This document shows positions 6,717-13,273 of a stretch of 15,101 nt of DNA, in pieces. The stretch lies in the NCBI GenBank assembly GCA_900769735.1, contig CAAGHY010000159.1, positions 1 through 15,101 on the forward strand, given 5' to 3'. The notes beneath the pieces are model-generated. The model did not search any database. It was given only the letters and a program-made list of their open reading frames with translations, and was not told the origin of the DNA. The position numbers were made by a program, and so were the translations under genes. The stretch's first letter is position 1; each line of letters begins with the position of its first letter. The stretch is from Rikenellaceae bacterium. GTDB taxonomy: Bacteria; Bacteroidota; Bacteroidia; Bacteroidales; UBA932.

Positions 6717-7685
6717 ATGGAATTTTCTTTTATGACAATGGGGACGGCTTCGGCCCTCCCCACTGCCAACAGATACCCAAGCGCTCACATCCTGACGGTT
6801 CGTGAGCGCTTGTTCTTAATAGACTGTGGTGAAGGTGCGCAGATGCAGATGCGCAAGTTTGGAGTATCTTTTGGCAAAATAGACCACATATTCATTTCAC
6901 ATCTGCACGGAGACCATATGTTCGGTCTCTTTGGTTTGCTTTCCACAATGGCAATGAGTGGAAGGACAGGGGATCTGCATATATACGGACCGGAAGCTAT
7001 CGGGAAGATACTCTCTTTCTTTATGGAGAATTTTGGGGAGGGTATCAAGTACAATATTGATGTTCATCCAATTAAATGCAAGGAGCCTGTTAAGATTATG
7101 GATTCAAAACAGGTTGAAGTCTTTGCTTTTCCTTTGGTTCATAGGGGCGAGACTTACGGATTCCTTTTCAAAGAGAAGACTCCGCAGCTGAATGTGAAGA
7201 AGCATCTTATTGAGCCGTACAATCTCTCACTTTATGAGATTGCCCGTTTGAAGGAGGGTACAGATCTGGTACGTGCTGCTACATTTATTGATGATGATGG
7301 TACGGAGGTGGAGTATGAGGAGACTTTGAAGAATGAGGATTTTACATATTTGCCTTATAAACCCCGTTCATTTGCATACTGTACAGATACGTTACCGTTC
7401 AAACGCCTTAATGGATGGATTAAAGGTGCCGATCTGATTTACCACGATTCCACCTATACCAACGAGTTTGCGGATCTTGCAAAAACCACTTTTCATTCAA
7501 CTTCTTCCGCTGCCGCTTGTTGTGCAAAAGAGGCAGGAGCCGGCAAACTGGTTTTGGGACATTATTCTTCCCGATATAAATCGCTTGATACTATGTTGGA
7601 GGAGGCGCAGGAGATTTTCCCGAATTCTGTACTTGCAAAAGAGGGTATGAAATTTGAGATACCATTGGAAAAATATAAAGAGTAA
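6717..7685 (+). CDS. rnz: Ribonuclease Z (tRNA 3' endonuclease)
   Basis: RNase Z is a zinc-dependent metallo-beta-lactamase-fold endonuclease that trims the 3' trailer from tRNA precursors. The 322-aa protein has the catalytic motif HLHGDH with H62, H64, D66 and H67, preceded by FLIDCGEGAQMQ, and later FAYCTDT and DSTY, which supply further zinc ligands. KTTFHSTSSAAACCAKEAGAGKLVLGHYSSRY near the end contains the last histidines and the GHYSSR motif of RNase Z. Length is that of the bacterial short form. I chose the ATG at 6717 over an in-frame TTG at 6714, because the resulting MEFSFMTMGTASALPT matches the family N-terminus. It begins 3 nt after the rpsA stop, so it shares the rpsA transcript. 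Two strong hairpins lie within its first 32 codons (see 6740-6812) and may lower its expression relative to rpsA. Confidence 0.95.
   Translation: MEFSFMTMGTASALPTANRYPSAHILTVRERLFLIDCGEGAQMQMRKFGVSFGKIDHIFISHLHGDHMFGLFGLLSTMAMSGRTGDLHIYGPEAIGKILSFFMENFGEGIKYNIDVHPIKCKEPVKIMDSKQVEVFAFPLVHRGETYGFLFKEKTPQLNVKKHLIEPYNLSLYEIARLKEGTDLVRAATFIDDDGTEVEYEETLKNEDFTYLPYKPRSFAYCTDTLPFKRLNGWIKGADLIYHDSTYTNEFADLAKTTFHSTSSAAACCAKEAGAGKLVLGHYSSRYKSLDTMLEEAQEIFPNSVLAKEGMKFEIPLEKYKE
6740..6812 (+). promoter_or_regulatory. Tandem RNA hairpins in the start of rnz
   Basis: Hairpin A spans 6740-6761: GGGGA pairs with TCCCC, then a single C/C mismatch, then GGC with GCC around a cTTCGg tetraloop, one of the most stable known. 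Hairpin B spans 6778-6812: an 11-bp perfect stem, CAAGCGCTCAC (6778-6788) with GTGAGCGCTTG (6802-6812), loop of 13 nt, followed by TTCTTAAT. Both are unusually G+C-rich for this window and lie just after the rnz start. Roles such as attenuation, RNase III cleavage or slowed ribosomes are inference. Confidence 0.6.
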
Positions 7686-7691
7686 TTGAAT

Positions 7692-9251
7692 ATGTTGAGA
7701 AAGCTGTTTCTTTTTACAATAACCTTGCTTACTGCTTCTGTGGCATCGTTTGCCCAGAATGAAGTTTCAGCCAATGTGAATAAGCTTGGCCAGGCAATGT
7801 ATTTCATAAACAGGTTTTACCTTGATACAACTAATCTGGGAAAGCTTACAGACAATGCTCTGGAGTCTATGATGAAACAGCTGGATCCACATTCCACTTA
7901 TATCTCTGCAAAGGACATCAAAGCTATGAATGAGCCTTTGGAGGGAAATTTTGACGGTATTGGTGTGGAGTTTGCTCTTATCAATGATACTCTTACAATC
8001 AATTCAACTATTCCTGGAGGCCCTTCAGAGAAAGTTGGAATTAGGGCAGGGGACAAGTTTGTTAAGGTTGATGACCAGCTGATTGCTGGTACAGGCCTTA
8101 CAATTGAGAAAGTTCACGGTTATTTGAGGGGGCCAAAAGGTACCAAGGTTAAGGTTGCTGTAGCCCGTAGGGAAGTGCCGGAGCTTCTTGAGTTTATAAT
8201 TACCAGAGACAAGATTCCAATCAATAGTCTTGATGCATATTATCTGCTGGATGGGGATATTGCCTATTTGCGTCTTACCCGTTTTGCTGCCACTTCATAC
8301 AAGGAGATGCTGTTGGCCCTTAAAGGACTCAATAAGGTTCCCAAAGGTATTATATTGGACTTCAGAGGTAATCCAGGCGGATACCTGGTGGCTGCAATAC
8401 AAATAGCAAATGAATTTCTGGGCAAAGGTGAACTGATTGTGTATACTGAAGGACGTACTGTCCAGAGAATGGAGGAGTATGCCAATGGCAACGGTATTCT
8501 GAAGAATATGCCGGTTGCAGTTCTTATAGATGAGAATTCGGCTTCTGCAAGTGAGATTGTTGCAGGTGCAATTCAGGACTGGGACAGGGGAGTTATCATT
8601 GGCAGAAGGTCTTTTGGAAAAGGTCTTGTGCAGCAGCAGTTGCCTTTGCAGGACGGCTCGGCTTTGAGACTTACTGTTTCAAGGTATCATACTCCAAGTG
8701 GAAGGGTAATCCAGAGCCCTTACGAACAGGGTAAGAAGGATGAGTATTACAAACAGCTTATTGAACGCTACAAGAGAGGTGAGAATTTCAGTAAGGATAG
8801 CATACATTTCCCTGATTCCTTGAAATTTAAAACCCTACGCAAAGGGCGTATTGTTTATGGAGGTGGAGGAATTATGCCTGATATTTTCATTCCTCAGGAT
8901 ACTTCATACTATACACCATTTTACGGGGAGATAGCCCGTAAAGGACTTCTTACCGATTATATGAATGAGTATTCAGATAATCATAGAGCAGAAATTCTAC
9001 GCAAATACAAAAGTGCAGATGATTTCATTAAGAAGTATGATGTTCCCGATAGTGAAATCACCGCTTTTCTGGATTATTGTGCCAGCAAAGGAGTTACTCC
9101 TTCTCCTGGAGATATGGATATTTCAGGTGCAGAAATTCGACGCTATTTTAAAGGCCTGATTATCCGCTCTGTATACAATTTTAATAAATTTATTGAGTTT
9201 ATAAACCAGGATGATCCCGAGATACTTAGGGCTGTTGAAGAATTAAATTAA
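7692..9251 (+). CDS. Secreted S41-family carboxy-terminal processing protease
   Basis: This is a serine protease of the CtpA/Prc group, which clips or degrades envelope proteins from their C-termini in the periplasm. The 519-aa protein starts with a signal peptide (about residues 1-21: basic MLRK, hydrophobic core, then SFA before Q). A PDZ domain lies at about 75-165 (GIGVEF, then PGGPSEKVGI and GDKFVKVDD). The S41 core contains DFRGNPGGYL. The catalytic pair is S285 in ENSASASEI and K310 in SFGKGL; their spacing of 25 equals that of Ser430/Lys455 in E. coli Prc. The C-terminal 150 residues are a family-typical helical extension. I chose the ATG at 7692 over an in-frame TTG at 7686, because it starts cleanly with the signal peptide. 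It lies 6 nt after rnz, suggesting co-transcription, though function appears unrelated. Its natural substrate is unknown. Confidence 0.93.
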   Translation: MLRKLFLFTITLLTASVASFAQNEVSANVNKLGQAMYFINRFYLDTTNLGKLTDNALESMMKQLDPHSTYISAKDIKAMNEPLEGNFDGIGVEFALINDTLTINSTIPGGPSEKVGIRAGDKFVKVDDQLIAGTGLTIEKVHGYLRGPKGTKVKVAVARREVPELLEFIITRDKIPINSLDAYYLLDGDIAYLRLTRFAATSYKEMLLALKGLNKVPKGIILDFRGNPGGYLVAAIQIANEFLGKGELIVYTEGRTVQRMEEYANGNGILKNMPVAVLIDENSASASEIVAGAIQDWDRGVIIGRRSFGKGLVQQQLPLQDGSALRLTVSRYHTPSGRVIQSPYEQGKKDEYYKQLIERYKRGENFSKDSIHFPDSLKFKTLRKGRIVYGGGGIMPDIFIPQDTSYYTPFYGEIARKGLLTDYMNEYSDNHRAEILRKYKSADDFIKKYDVPDSEITAFLDYCASKGVTPSPGDMDISGAEIRRYFKGLIIRSVYNFNKFIEFINQDDPEILRAVEELN

Positions 9252-9255
9252 AATC

Positions 9256-9376
9256 ACGTTGTCTTTTTGTACAATTAATTGATATACAATTATATACAAA
9301 ATAAGGATGTAGAGTTTCTCTACATCCTTATTTTGTATTCACCTGGTTTCCAGGTGATTGCACAAAAAGACAACGT
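9256..9376. repeat. Nested palindromic element (15-bp outer arms, two inner hairpins)
   Basis: The outer arms ACGTTGTCTTTTTGT (9256-9270) and ACAAAAAGACAACGT (9362-9376) are perfect 15-bp inverted repeats. Inside lie a 21-bp perfect inverted repeat with a TTT loop (9294-9338) and immediately next to it an 8-bp one, TCACCTGG / CCAGGTGA, also with a TTT loop (9339-9357). The left spacer (9271-9293) has a 7-bp direct repeat ACAATTA at 9271 and 9286. Folded, the 121 bases form a three-way junction on either strand. No target-site duplication or ORF is seen. It may be a composite terminator or a small non-autonomous repeat element. Confidence 0.7.
9294..9338. terminator. Bidirectional terminator between the S41 protease gene and ffs
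   Basis: A 21-bp perfect inverted repeat with a 3-nt TTT loop: the core AAGGATGTAGAG pairs with CTCTACATCCTT and both ends carry ATTTTGTAT-type tracts on the outgoing strand. Because the T-rich ends are symmetric, it can stop the S41 gene transcript (plus) and read-through from ffs (minus). It lies 42 nt after the protease stop. Confidence 0.75.
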
Positions 9377-9391
9377 TAAATTTATGGGCAC

Positions 9392-9495
9392 AAAAAAAGG
9401 GTAAGCTTGATATATCGCACCGCTACAACCGCATACCCTTGCTACCTTCCGGTCCTGGGGGAGTTTTGCAGGAGCTGGTCGTATATGACTTACCC
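9392..9495 (-). ncRNA. ffs: Small signal recognition particle RNA (4.5S type)
   Basis: The minus strand holds the SRP RNA domain IV signature CAGGACCGGAAGGTAGCAAG at about 9429-9448, including the GGAA tetraloop (within CCGGAAGG) and flanking internal loops bound by Ffh. The ends close on themselves: GGGTAAG (9495-9489) pairs with CTTACCC (9405-9399), giving a mature RNA of about 97 nt, the normal size of the bacterial short form. Seven T follow on the coding strand (9398-9392), so the closing stem doubles as an intrinsic terminator. A promoter lies 5 nt upstream. The RNA joins Ffh to target membrane proteins to the Sec system. It lies 80 nt after the cdd stop on the same strand. Confidence 0.95.
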
Positions 9496-9500
9496 GGGCA

Positions 9501-9531
9501 CAAAGGTAAGAAAATTTATTTATTTGCCAAA
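9501..9531 (-). promoter_or_regulatory. ffs promoter (-33 TTTG, -7 TACCTTTG)
   Basis: On the minus strand TTTG (9531-9528) and TACCTTTG (9508-9501) are separated by 19 nt, an exact match to the Bacteroidota consensus TTTG-N17-23-TAnnTTTG. The predicted SRP RNA 5' end at 9495 follows after 5 nt. This is the best promoter in the window and calibrates the box-to-start distance for others. Confidence 0.85.
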
Positions 9532-9575
9532 CAAAATGCTGCAAGATGCATCTCTGGCCGGGAAGTTTGTACTAT

Positions 9576-10052
9576 TTAAGGAATTTCCGTGAATGAAAAG
9601 GGCAACAGGTCATTTACAGAAGAAAACACTTGTATTCTGCCGGATGAACCAACTATAATCTGAAGTGGTTTTCCAGAGCGTTTCTGGCTCTCCAGCATTA
9701 CCTGAATGCAGGCAGCGCAAGGGAAAGTCAGCTCAGATGTGATTTTTCCATCCTGTTTTCCCACAACTGCAATTGCCTCAATTGCCTGAGACGGGTATTG
9801 GTGATGGGCTGCAAATATTGCTACCCTCTCTGCACATAAACCTGAAGGAGATGCAGCATTTTCCTGGTTTGATCCTGTAACAATCTCTCCGTTTGACATT
9901 CTTACAGCTGCTCCTACATTGAAATTTGAGTATGGGGCATAAGAACTTGCAGTGGCATTGATTGCCTCCTGAAGAAGAGATTTATCGGGAAGAGGAAGCT
10001 CTTCAATTGATTCATATTCCCGATAGTTTACAGTTACATTTTTTTGCTGCAT
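9576..10052 (-). CDS. cdd: Cytidine deaminase
   Basis: This cytosolic zinc enzyme deaminates cytidine and deoxycytidine to uridine and deoxyuridine in pyrimidine salvage. The 158-aa protein has the short homotetrameric-type motifs: SGLCAERVAIF with zinc ligand C73 and catalytic E75, and FPCAACIQVM with zinc ligands C112 and C115. SSYAPYSNFNVGAAV at about 36-50 is the substrate-binding region typical of Cdd. I chose the ATG at 10052 over an in-frame TTG at 10058. It follows mtaB by 12 nt and precedes ffs on the same strand. It is somewhat longer than the commonest 130-140 aa forms because of an N-terminal extension of about 20 residues. Confidence 0.93.
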   Translation of the reverse strand: MQQKNVTVNYREYESIEELPLPDKSLLQEAINATASSYAPYSNFNVGAAVRMSNGEIVTGSNQENAASPSGLCAERVAIFAAHHQYPSQAIEAIAVVGKQDGKITSELTFPCAACIQVMLESQKRSGKPLQIIVGSSGRIQVFSSVNDLLPFSFTEIP

Positions 10053-10064
10053 ATCCAATTGGTT

Positions 10065-11333
10065 TTATATTGTTTCTGTGCAGATCTGGCCTATCTTGTT
10101 CTTGTCATATGGACGCTCTACACGGATGTAGTTTCCGGTGTAGCCGTAAATCATTCCACCTTTCTGGGTAGATTCAAACAATACCTCCTGAACAGTTCCT
10201 TTATGGCGCTCTATATAGGCGTTGTGCAACTCCTCTGATAGGGAGGTAAGTGCCTCCACTCGGGCAGTTTTGGTTGCTTCGTGCACCTGGTTCGGCATTT
10301 CTGCCGCAGGGGTATTTGCCCTTCTGGAATATGGGAATACGTGGATGAAGGCTGGTTTGATTGTATCCTTAAGGAAATTGTAGCAGTTCTGGAATTCTTC
10401 ATCAGTTTCACCAGGGAATCCTACAATTACATCAATTCCAAAGAATACATCACCCATAATACGGCGCACCATCTCAATTTTTTCTGCAAACATTGCTGTT
10501 GTGTAGCGTCGGCGCATAGCTTTAAGCACCACATCTGACCCGCACTGTAGCGGAATATGGAAGTGGTTCTGGAATTTGCTGCCGTCTGCAATCCATTTTA
10601 TGATATCTTCCCTAAGGAGATTTGGCTCTATTGATGAGATTCTGTAGCGCTCAATACCTTCCACTTCATTAAGTGCTTTCAGCAAATCAAGGAAATCCTC
10701 TCCTGTAGTACGTCCATAGTCTCCGGTATTCACACCAGTAAGTACAACCTCTTTAATTCCTTTTGATGCTATTGCCTGAGCCTCCTTTACAAGTGTTTCA
10801 ATTGAAAGGTTACGGCTTTTGCCGCGTGCCAAAGGTATTGTGCAGTATGAGCAATGGTAGTTGCAGCCATCCTGAACTTTAAGGAATGAGCGGGTGCGTT
10901 CTCCGTGGGAAAAAGCTGGGAATATGGTCTCAACCTCATTGATGGCACAGGAGTATGAACGTGCTGTTCCAAGTTTGTTTGGAAGTTCGCTTACCAGTTG
11001 GTATACATCTCCTTTACGGTCTGCTCCAACAACAAGGTCAACACCCTCAATTTCCATAATCTCAGCAGGTTTAAGCTGGGCATAGCAACCTGTAACCGCT
11101 ATAATGGCATCCGGGTTCTGCTTGTGCAGCTTACGGATGGCCTGTCTGCATTTTTTGTCTGCGTGTTCGGTTACACTGCAGGTATTTATTACATAAATGT
11201 CTGCAGGCTTGCTTTGGGCAATCCTTTCATATCCGTTGTCAAGAAATTGCTGTGCTATGGTTGATGTCTCTGAAAAGTTGAGTTTGCATCCCAGAGTTAC
11301 AAATGCAACCGTTTTATTGATATTACCTTCCAT
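10065..11333 (-). CDS. mtaB: tRNA t6A37 methylthiotransferase MtaB
   Basis: This radical-SAM enzyme converts N6-threonylcarbamoyladenosine at tRNA position 37 to its 2-methylthio form. The 422-aa protein has the three-part family layout. An N-terminal UPF0004 domain holds cluster ligands C16 (TLGCKLNFSE), C52 (NTCSVTE) and C83 (VTGCYAQ). The radical-SAM core follows with C157, C161 and C164 in CNYHCSYC, and a C-terminal TRAM-like RNA-binding segment covers about 365-422. The sequence TLGCKLNFSE, rather than the TYGCQMN of MiaB, favours MtaB. I chose the ATG at 11333; an in-frame TTG lies directly before it. It sits between folB (21-nt gap) and cdd (12-nt gap) in a minus-strand operon. Confidence 0.93.
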   Translation of the reverse strand: MEGNINKTVAFVTLGCKLNFSETSTIAQQFLDNGYERIAQSKPADIYVINTCSVTEHADKKCRQAIRKLHKQNPDAIIAVTGCYAQLKPAEIMEIEGVDLVVGADRKGDVYQLVSELPNKLGTARSYSCAINEVETIFPAFSHGERTRSFLKVQDGCNYHCSYCTIPLARGKSRNLSIETLVKEAQAIASKGIKEVVLTGVNTGDYGRTTGEDFLDLLKALNEVEGIERYRISSIEPNLLREDIIKWIADGSKFQNHFHIPLQCGSDVVLKAMRRRYTTAMFAEKIEMVRRIMGDVFFGIDVIVGFPGETDEEFQNCYNFLKDTIKPAFIHVFPYSRRANTPAAEMPNQVHEATKTARVEALTSLSEELHNAYIERHKGTVQEVLFESTQKGGMIYGYTGNYIRVERPYDKNKIGQICTETI

Positions 11334-11354
11334 CAAATACTTATCGGGAATAAA

Positions 11355-11705
11355 TTATAGATTCATTGTTACCCTTGAGGCATAAACCTGACCTCCAAGA
11401 GGCGGGTTAAGCTTGTCTATCTGAACCTGTGCGTTTTCTATATACGGGAATTTCTCCTTAACTGCATCCAGGATTCTTCTTGCCACATTTTCAAGCAGAT
11501 GTGATTTTATTTTCATCTGTTCTGCAATGATGTTGTATACCTCCTGGTAATTAAGGGCATCCTCTATGTTGTCTGTCTTTGCAGGAAGGCTCAAGTCTGC
11601 CTCTGCCCAGAAATTCACTATAAATTTGTTGCCAATTATCTGCTCCTCCTCAAAACATCCGTGGTGAGCATAAAACTGCATTCCAACAAGTTCCACTTTG
11701 TTCAT
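11355..11705 (-). CDS. folB: Dihydroneopterin aldolase
   Basis: FolB cleaves 7,8-dihydroneopterin to 6-hydroxymethyl-dihydropterin and glycolaldehyde in folate synthesis. The 116-aa protein has the family N-terminus VELVGMQFYAHHGCFEEEQ, with the conserved glutamates at about residues 19-21. The C-terminal segment QIDKLNPPLGG supplies the conserved catalytic lysine. Length is normal for this octameric fold (about 120 aa). The ATG at 11705 is preceded by AATTGATT; the TTG there is also in frame, but ATG is preferred. It lies 30 nt after the RsmI-like gene and 21 nt before mtaB, suggesting co-transcription, although the functions differ. Confidence 0.92.
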   Translation of the reverse strand: MNKVELVGMQFYAHHGCFEEEQIIGNKFIVNFWAEADLSLPAKTDNIEDALNYQEVYNIIAEQMKIKSHLLENVARRILDAVKEKFPYIENAQVQIDKLNPPLGGQVYASRVTMNL

Positions 11706-11735
11706 AATCAATTCAATACAATTAAATGGCGCAGT

Positions 11736-12443
11736 TTACGCCAATAAAACAAATACGCAAGGGCGTTTACCTATCTCCAACGGCTTTTTTTTCCACTCGG
11801 CCACGCTGCGTGTTATGATAGTTTGTGTTGGCAGGGTTATATCTGCCGCAATGCAGATGCGGGTTTTGGGTGCGCAAACTGCAAGCAGGTCTGCAAACAG
11901 CTGCCCGTTGCGGTAAGGGGTCTCAATCATAATCTGGGACTGGCGCAACTGTGATGAGACCTTCTCAATCAGTTTGATTTTTGCCTTTCTCTCATCAGGT
12001 TTTACAGGAAGATATCCGGTAAATGCAAAACACTGTCCGTTGAGTCCGCTTCCCATAAGTGCAAGCATAAGGGATGAAGGTCCAACAAAAGGACATACCT
12101 CAATACCGTGCCTGTGGGCCAGGTCAACCAGTTGGGCACCGGGATCTGCAACAGCAGGGAGTCCAGCCTCAGAAATGAGGCCAATATCATTTCCCTCCTG
12201 CAAAATCTTTATATAACTCTCAATCTGTGCAACAGGTGTGTGCTCATTAAGTTCATACATCTGCAATTGCTCAATGCGTCCCTTAAGCCCTGCACGTGAA
12301 AGATACCTGCGTACAGTTCTGAACTCTTCCACAACATAATGGTTTATATGCTGGAGCTTTTCCAGAACATAAGAAGGAATAACCTCCGCAGGATCATTCT
12401 CCCCTAAAGGAGAAGGAATAAGATATAATTTTCCGCTACTCAT
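11736..12443 (-). CDS. RsmI-like SAM-dependent methyltransferase
   Basis: This 235-aa protein belongs to the tetrapyrrole-methylase fold that includes RsmI, which 2'-O-methylates C1402 of 16S rRNA. Marks seen: LYLIPSPLGE at the N-terminus (RsmI has LY(V/I)V(A/P)TPIGN), EAGLPAVADPGAQLVDLAHRHG matching the RsmI segment AG.P.ISDPG, then VGPSSLMLALMGSG and IMIETPYRN matching ....ES..R. It is shorter than typical RsmI (about 280 aa) and lacks the usual N-terminal AEDTRHT; the corresponding place reads VVEEFRTVRRYL. It therefore looks like the short paralogous branch often annotated simply as SAM-dependent methyltransferase, and its substrate is uncertain. It starts at the ATG at 12443, 6 nt after a -7 box, and heads the folB-mtaB-cdd operon. 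Confidence 0.82.
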   Translation of the reverse strand: MSSGKLYLIPSPLGENDPAEVIPSYVLEKLQHINHYVVEEFRTVRRYLSRAGLKGRIEQLQMYELNEHTPVAQIESYIKILQEGNDIGLISEAGLPAVADPGAQLVDLAHRHGIEVCPFVGPSSLMLALMGSGLNGQCFAFTGYLPVKPDERKAKIKLIEKVSSQLRQSQIMIETPYRNGQLFADLLAVCAPKTRICIAADITLPTQTIITRSVAEWKKKPLEIGKRPCVFVLLA

Positions 12444-12449
12444 ATCTCA

Positions 12450-12457
12450 CAAAGGTA
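12450..12457 (-). promoter_or_regulatory. -7 box of the RsmI-like gene, apparently leaderless
   Basis: On the minus strand TACCTTTG, an exact consensus match and identical to the ffs -7 box, ends 6 nt before the ATG. With the box-to-start distance seen at ffs, transcription would begin at the start codon or one base before it. No clear TTTG is found at -33. Confidence 0.6.
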
Positions 12458-12469
12458 GGGAAAAATATC

Positions 12470-12477
12470 TAACTTTG
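12470..12477 (+). promoter_or_regulatory. -7 box of the PhnP-like gene, apparently leaderless
   Basis: TAACTTTG matches TAnnTTTG exactly and ends 4 nt before the ATG at 12482, predicting a leaderless or nearly leaderless mRNA. The upstream -33 position would fall within the divergent promoter and holds no TTTG. The two boxes face away from each other with 12 nt between them. Confidence 0.55.
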
Positions 12478-12481
12478 CCGT

Positions 12482-13273
12482 ATGGGAAAAATTACTTTTT
12501 TAGGTACAGGAACATCACAGGGCATACCAATGATAGGTTGCACTTGCCCGGTATGCAAATCATCAGATCCAAGAGACAACAGACTCCGTACTTCTGCACT
12601 GGTTGAGCATAACGGTTTCCGTATCCTCATTGATTGCGGTCCCGATTTCCGCCAGCAGATGCTCCGTGAGAACATTTCAGAGCTTGATGCAGTAATTCTC
12701 ACCCATCAGCACAAAGACCATACAGGAGGATTGGATGATATACGGGCATTCAACTATTTCCGCAAGGAGGCATTCCCAATTTATGCAGAACCCCTTGTGC
12801 AGGAATCCCTTAAAATGGAGTATTCATACGCCTTTGCGGAACATAAATATCCCGGTGTACCAGAGTACCACCTGTATACAATAGGAGAGGAGCCTTTTAC
12901 CATTTTCAAGCATCTTCCCGACGGTTCTACAGCTTCCCTCACCATTAATCCAATAAGAGTATACCACTACAAACTGCCTATCCTTGGATTCAGAATAGGG
13001 GATATGGCATACATTACAGACGGCAGCAGTATCCCTGAAGGGGAATATTCCAAATTGCAGGGTGTTGAACTGTTCATTATCAATACAGTACGTAAAGAGA
13101 AACATATTTCACATTTCTCTTTGCCTGAAGCATTGGATGTAATAAAAAAGGTAGGTGCAAAACGCAACTACCTTACTCATATGTCCCACCAGCTGGGAAC
13201 ACATCAGGAATTGTGCAAACAGCTTCCTGAAAATGTCCTTCCGGCTCACGACCGTCTGGTTCTGGAATTCTAG
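12482..13273 (+). CDS. PhnP-like metallo-beta-lactamase-fold hydrolase
   Basis: This 263-aa metal-dependent hydrolase resembles PhnP, a cyclic phosphodiesterase. The active-site motif is HQHKDH with H75, H77, D79 and H80. Near the N-terminus C20, C22 and C25 (CTCPVC) match the structural zinc site that sets PhnP apart from other members of the fold. DCGPDFRQQM and ITDGSSIP supply further expected metal and active-site residues, and LTHMSHQLG near the end gives a last histidine pair. There is no phosphonate gene cluster nearby, so a role in phosphonate use is not implied; housekeeping phosphodiesterase activity is more likely. It diverges from the RsmI-like gene and its stop abuts the mnmA stop on the other strand. 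The start ATG is set by the adjacent promoter box. Confidence 0.85.
   Translation: MGKITFLGTGTSQGIPMIGCTCPVCKSSDPRDNRLRTSALVEHNGFRILIDCGPDFRQQMLRENISELDAVILTHQHKDHTGGLDDIRAFNYFRKEAFPIYAEPLVQESLKMEYSYAFAEHKYPGVPEYHLYTIGEEPFTIFKHLPDGSTASLTINPIRVYHYKLPILGFRIGDMAYITDGSSIPEGEYSKLQGVELFIINTVRKEKHISHFSLPEALDVIKKVGAKRNYLTHMSHQLGTHQELCKQLPENVLPAHDRLVLEF

Noticed and set aside
9256..9376. Invertible promoter or phase-variation switch
   Set aside because: The paired arms suggest it, but the enclosed segment has no TAnnTTTG box in either orientation and no site-specific recombinase lies nearby, so there is nothing to switch.
9256..9381. Integron attC site
   Set aside because: GTTAAAT at 9375-9381 fits the GTTRRRY core, but the matching RYYYAAC is missing on the left, the arms are perfectly paired without the extrahelical bases of attC, and no integrase or cassette is present.
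9358..9592. Short plus-strand ORFs (61-73 codons) over the SRP RNA region
   Set aside because: They lie across ffs, its promoter and the palindrome, show no recognisable protein features, and are explained by the antisense of a structured RNA.
6714..11711. TTG start codons for rnz, the S41 protease, cdd, mtaB and folB
   Set aside because: Each TTG is followed within 0-2 codons by an ATG that better matches the family N-terminus, so the ATG was used.
12482..13273. Phosphonate catabolism locus, suggested by the PhnP-like protein
   Set aside because: No other phn gene is present; the neighbours are RNA-modification genes, and PhnP-like proteins are widespread outside phosphonate clusters.
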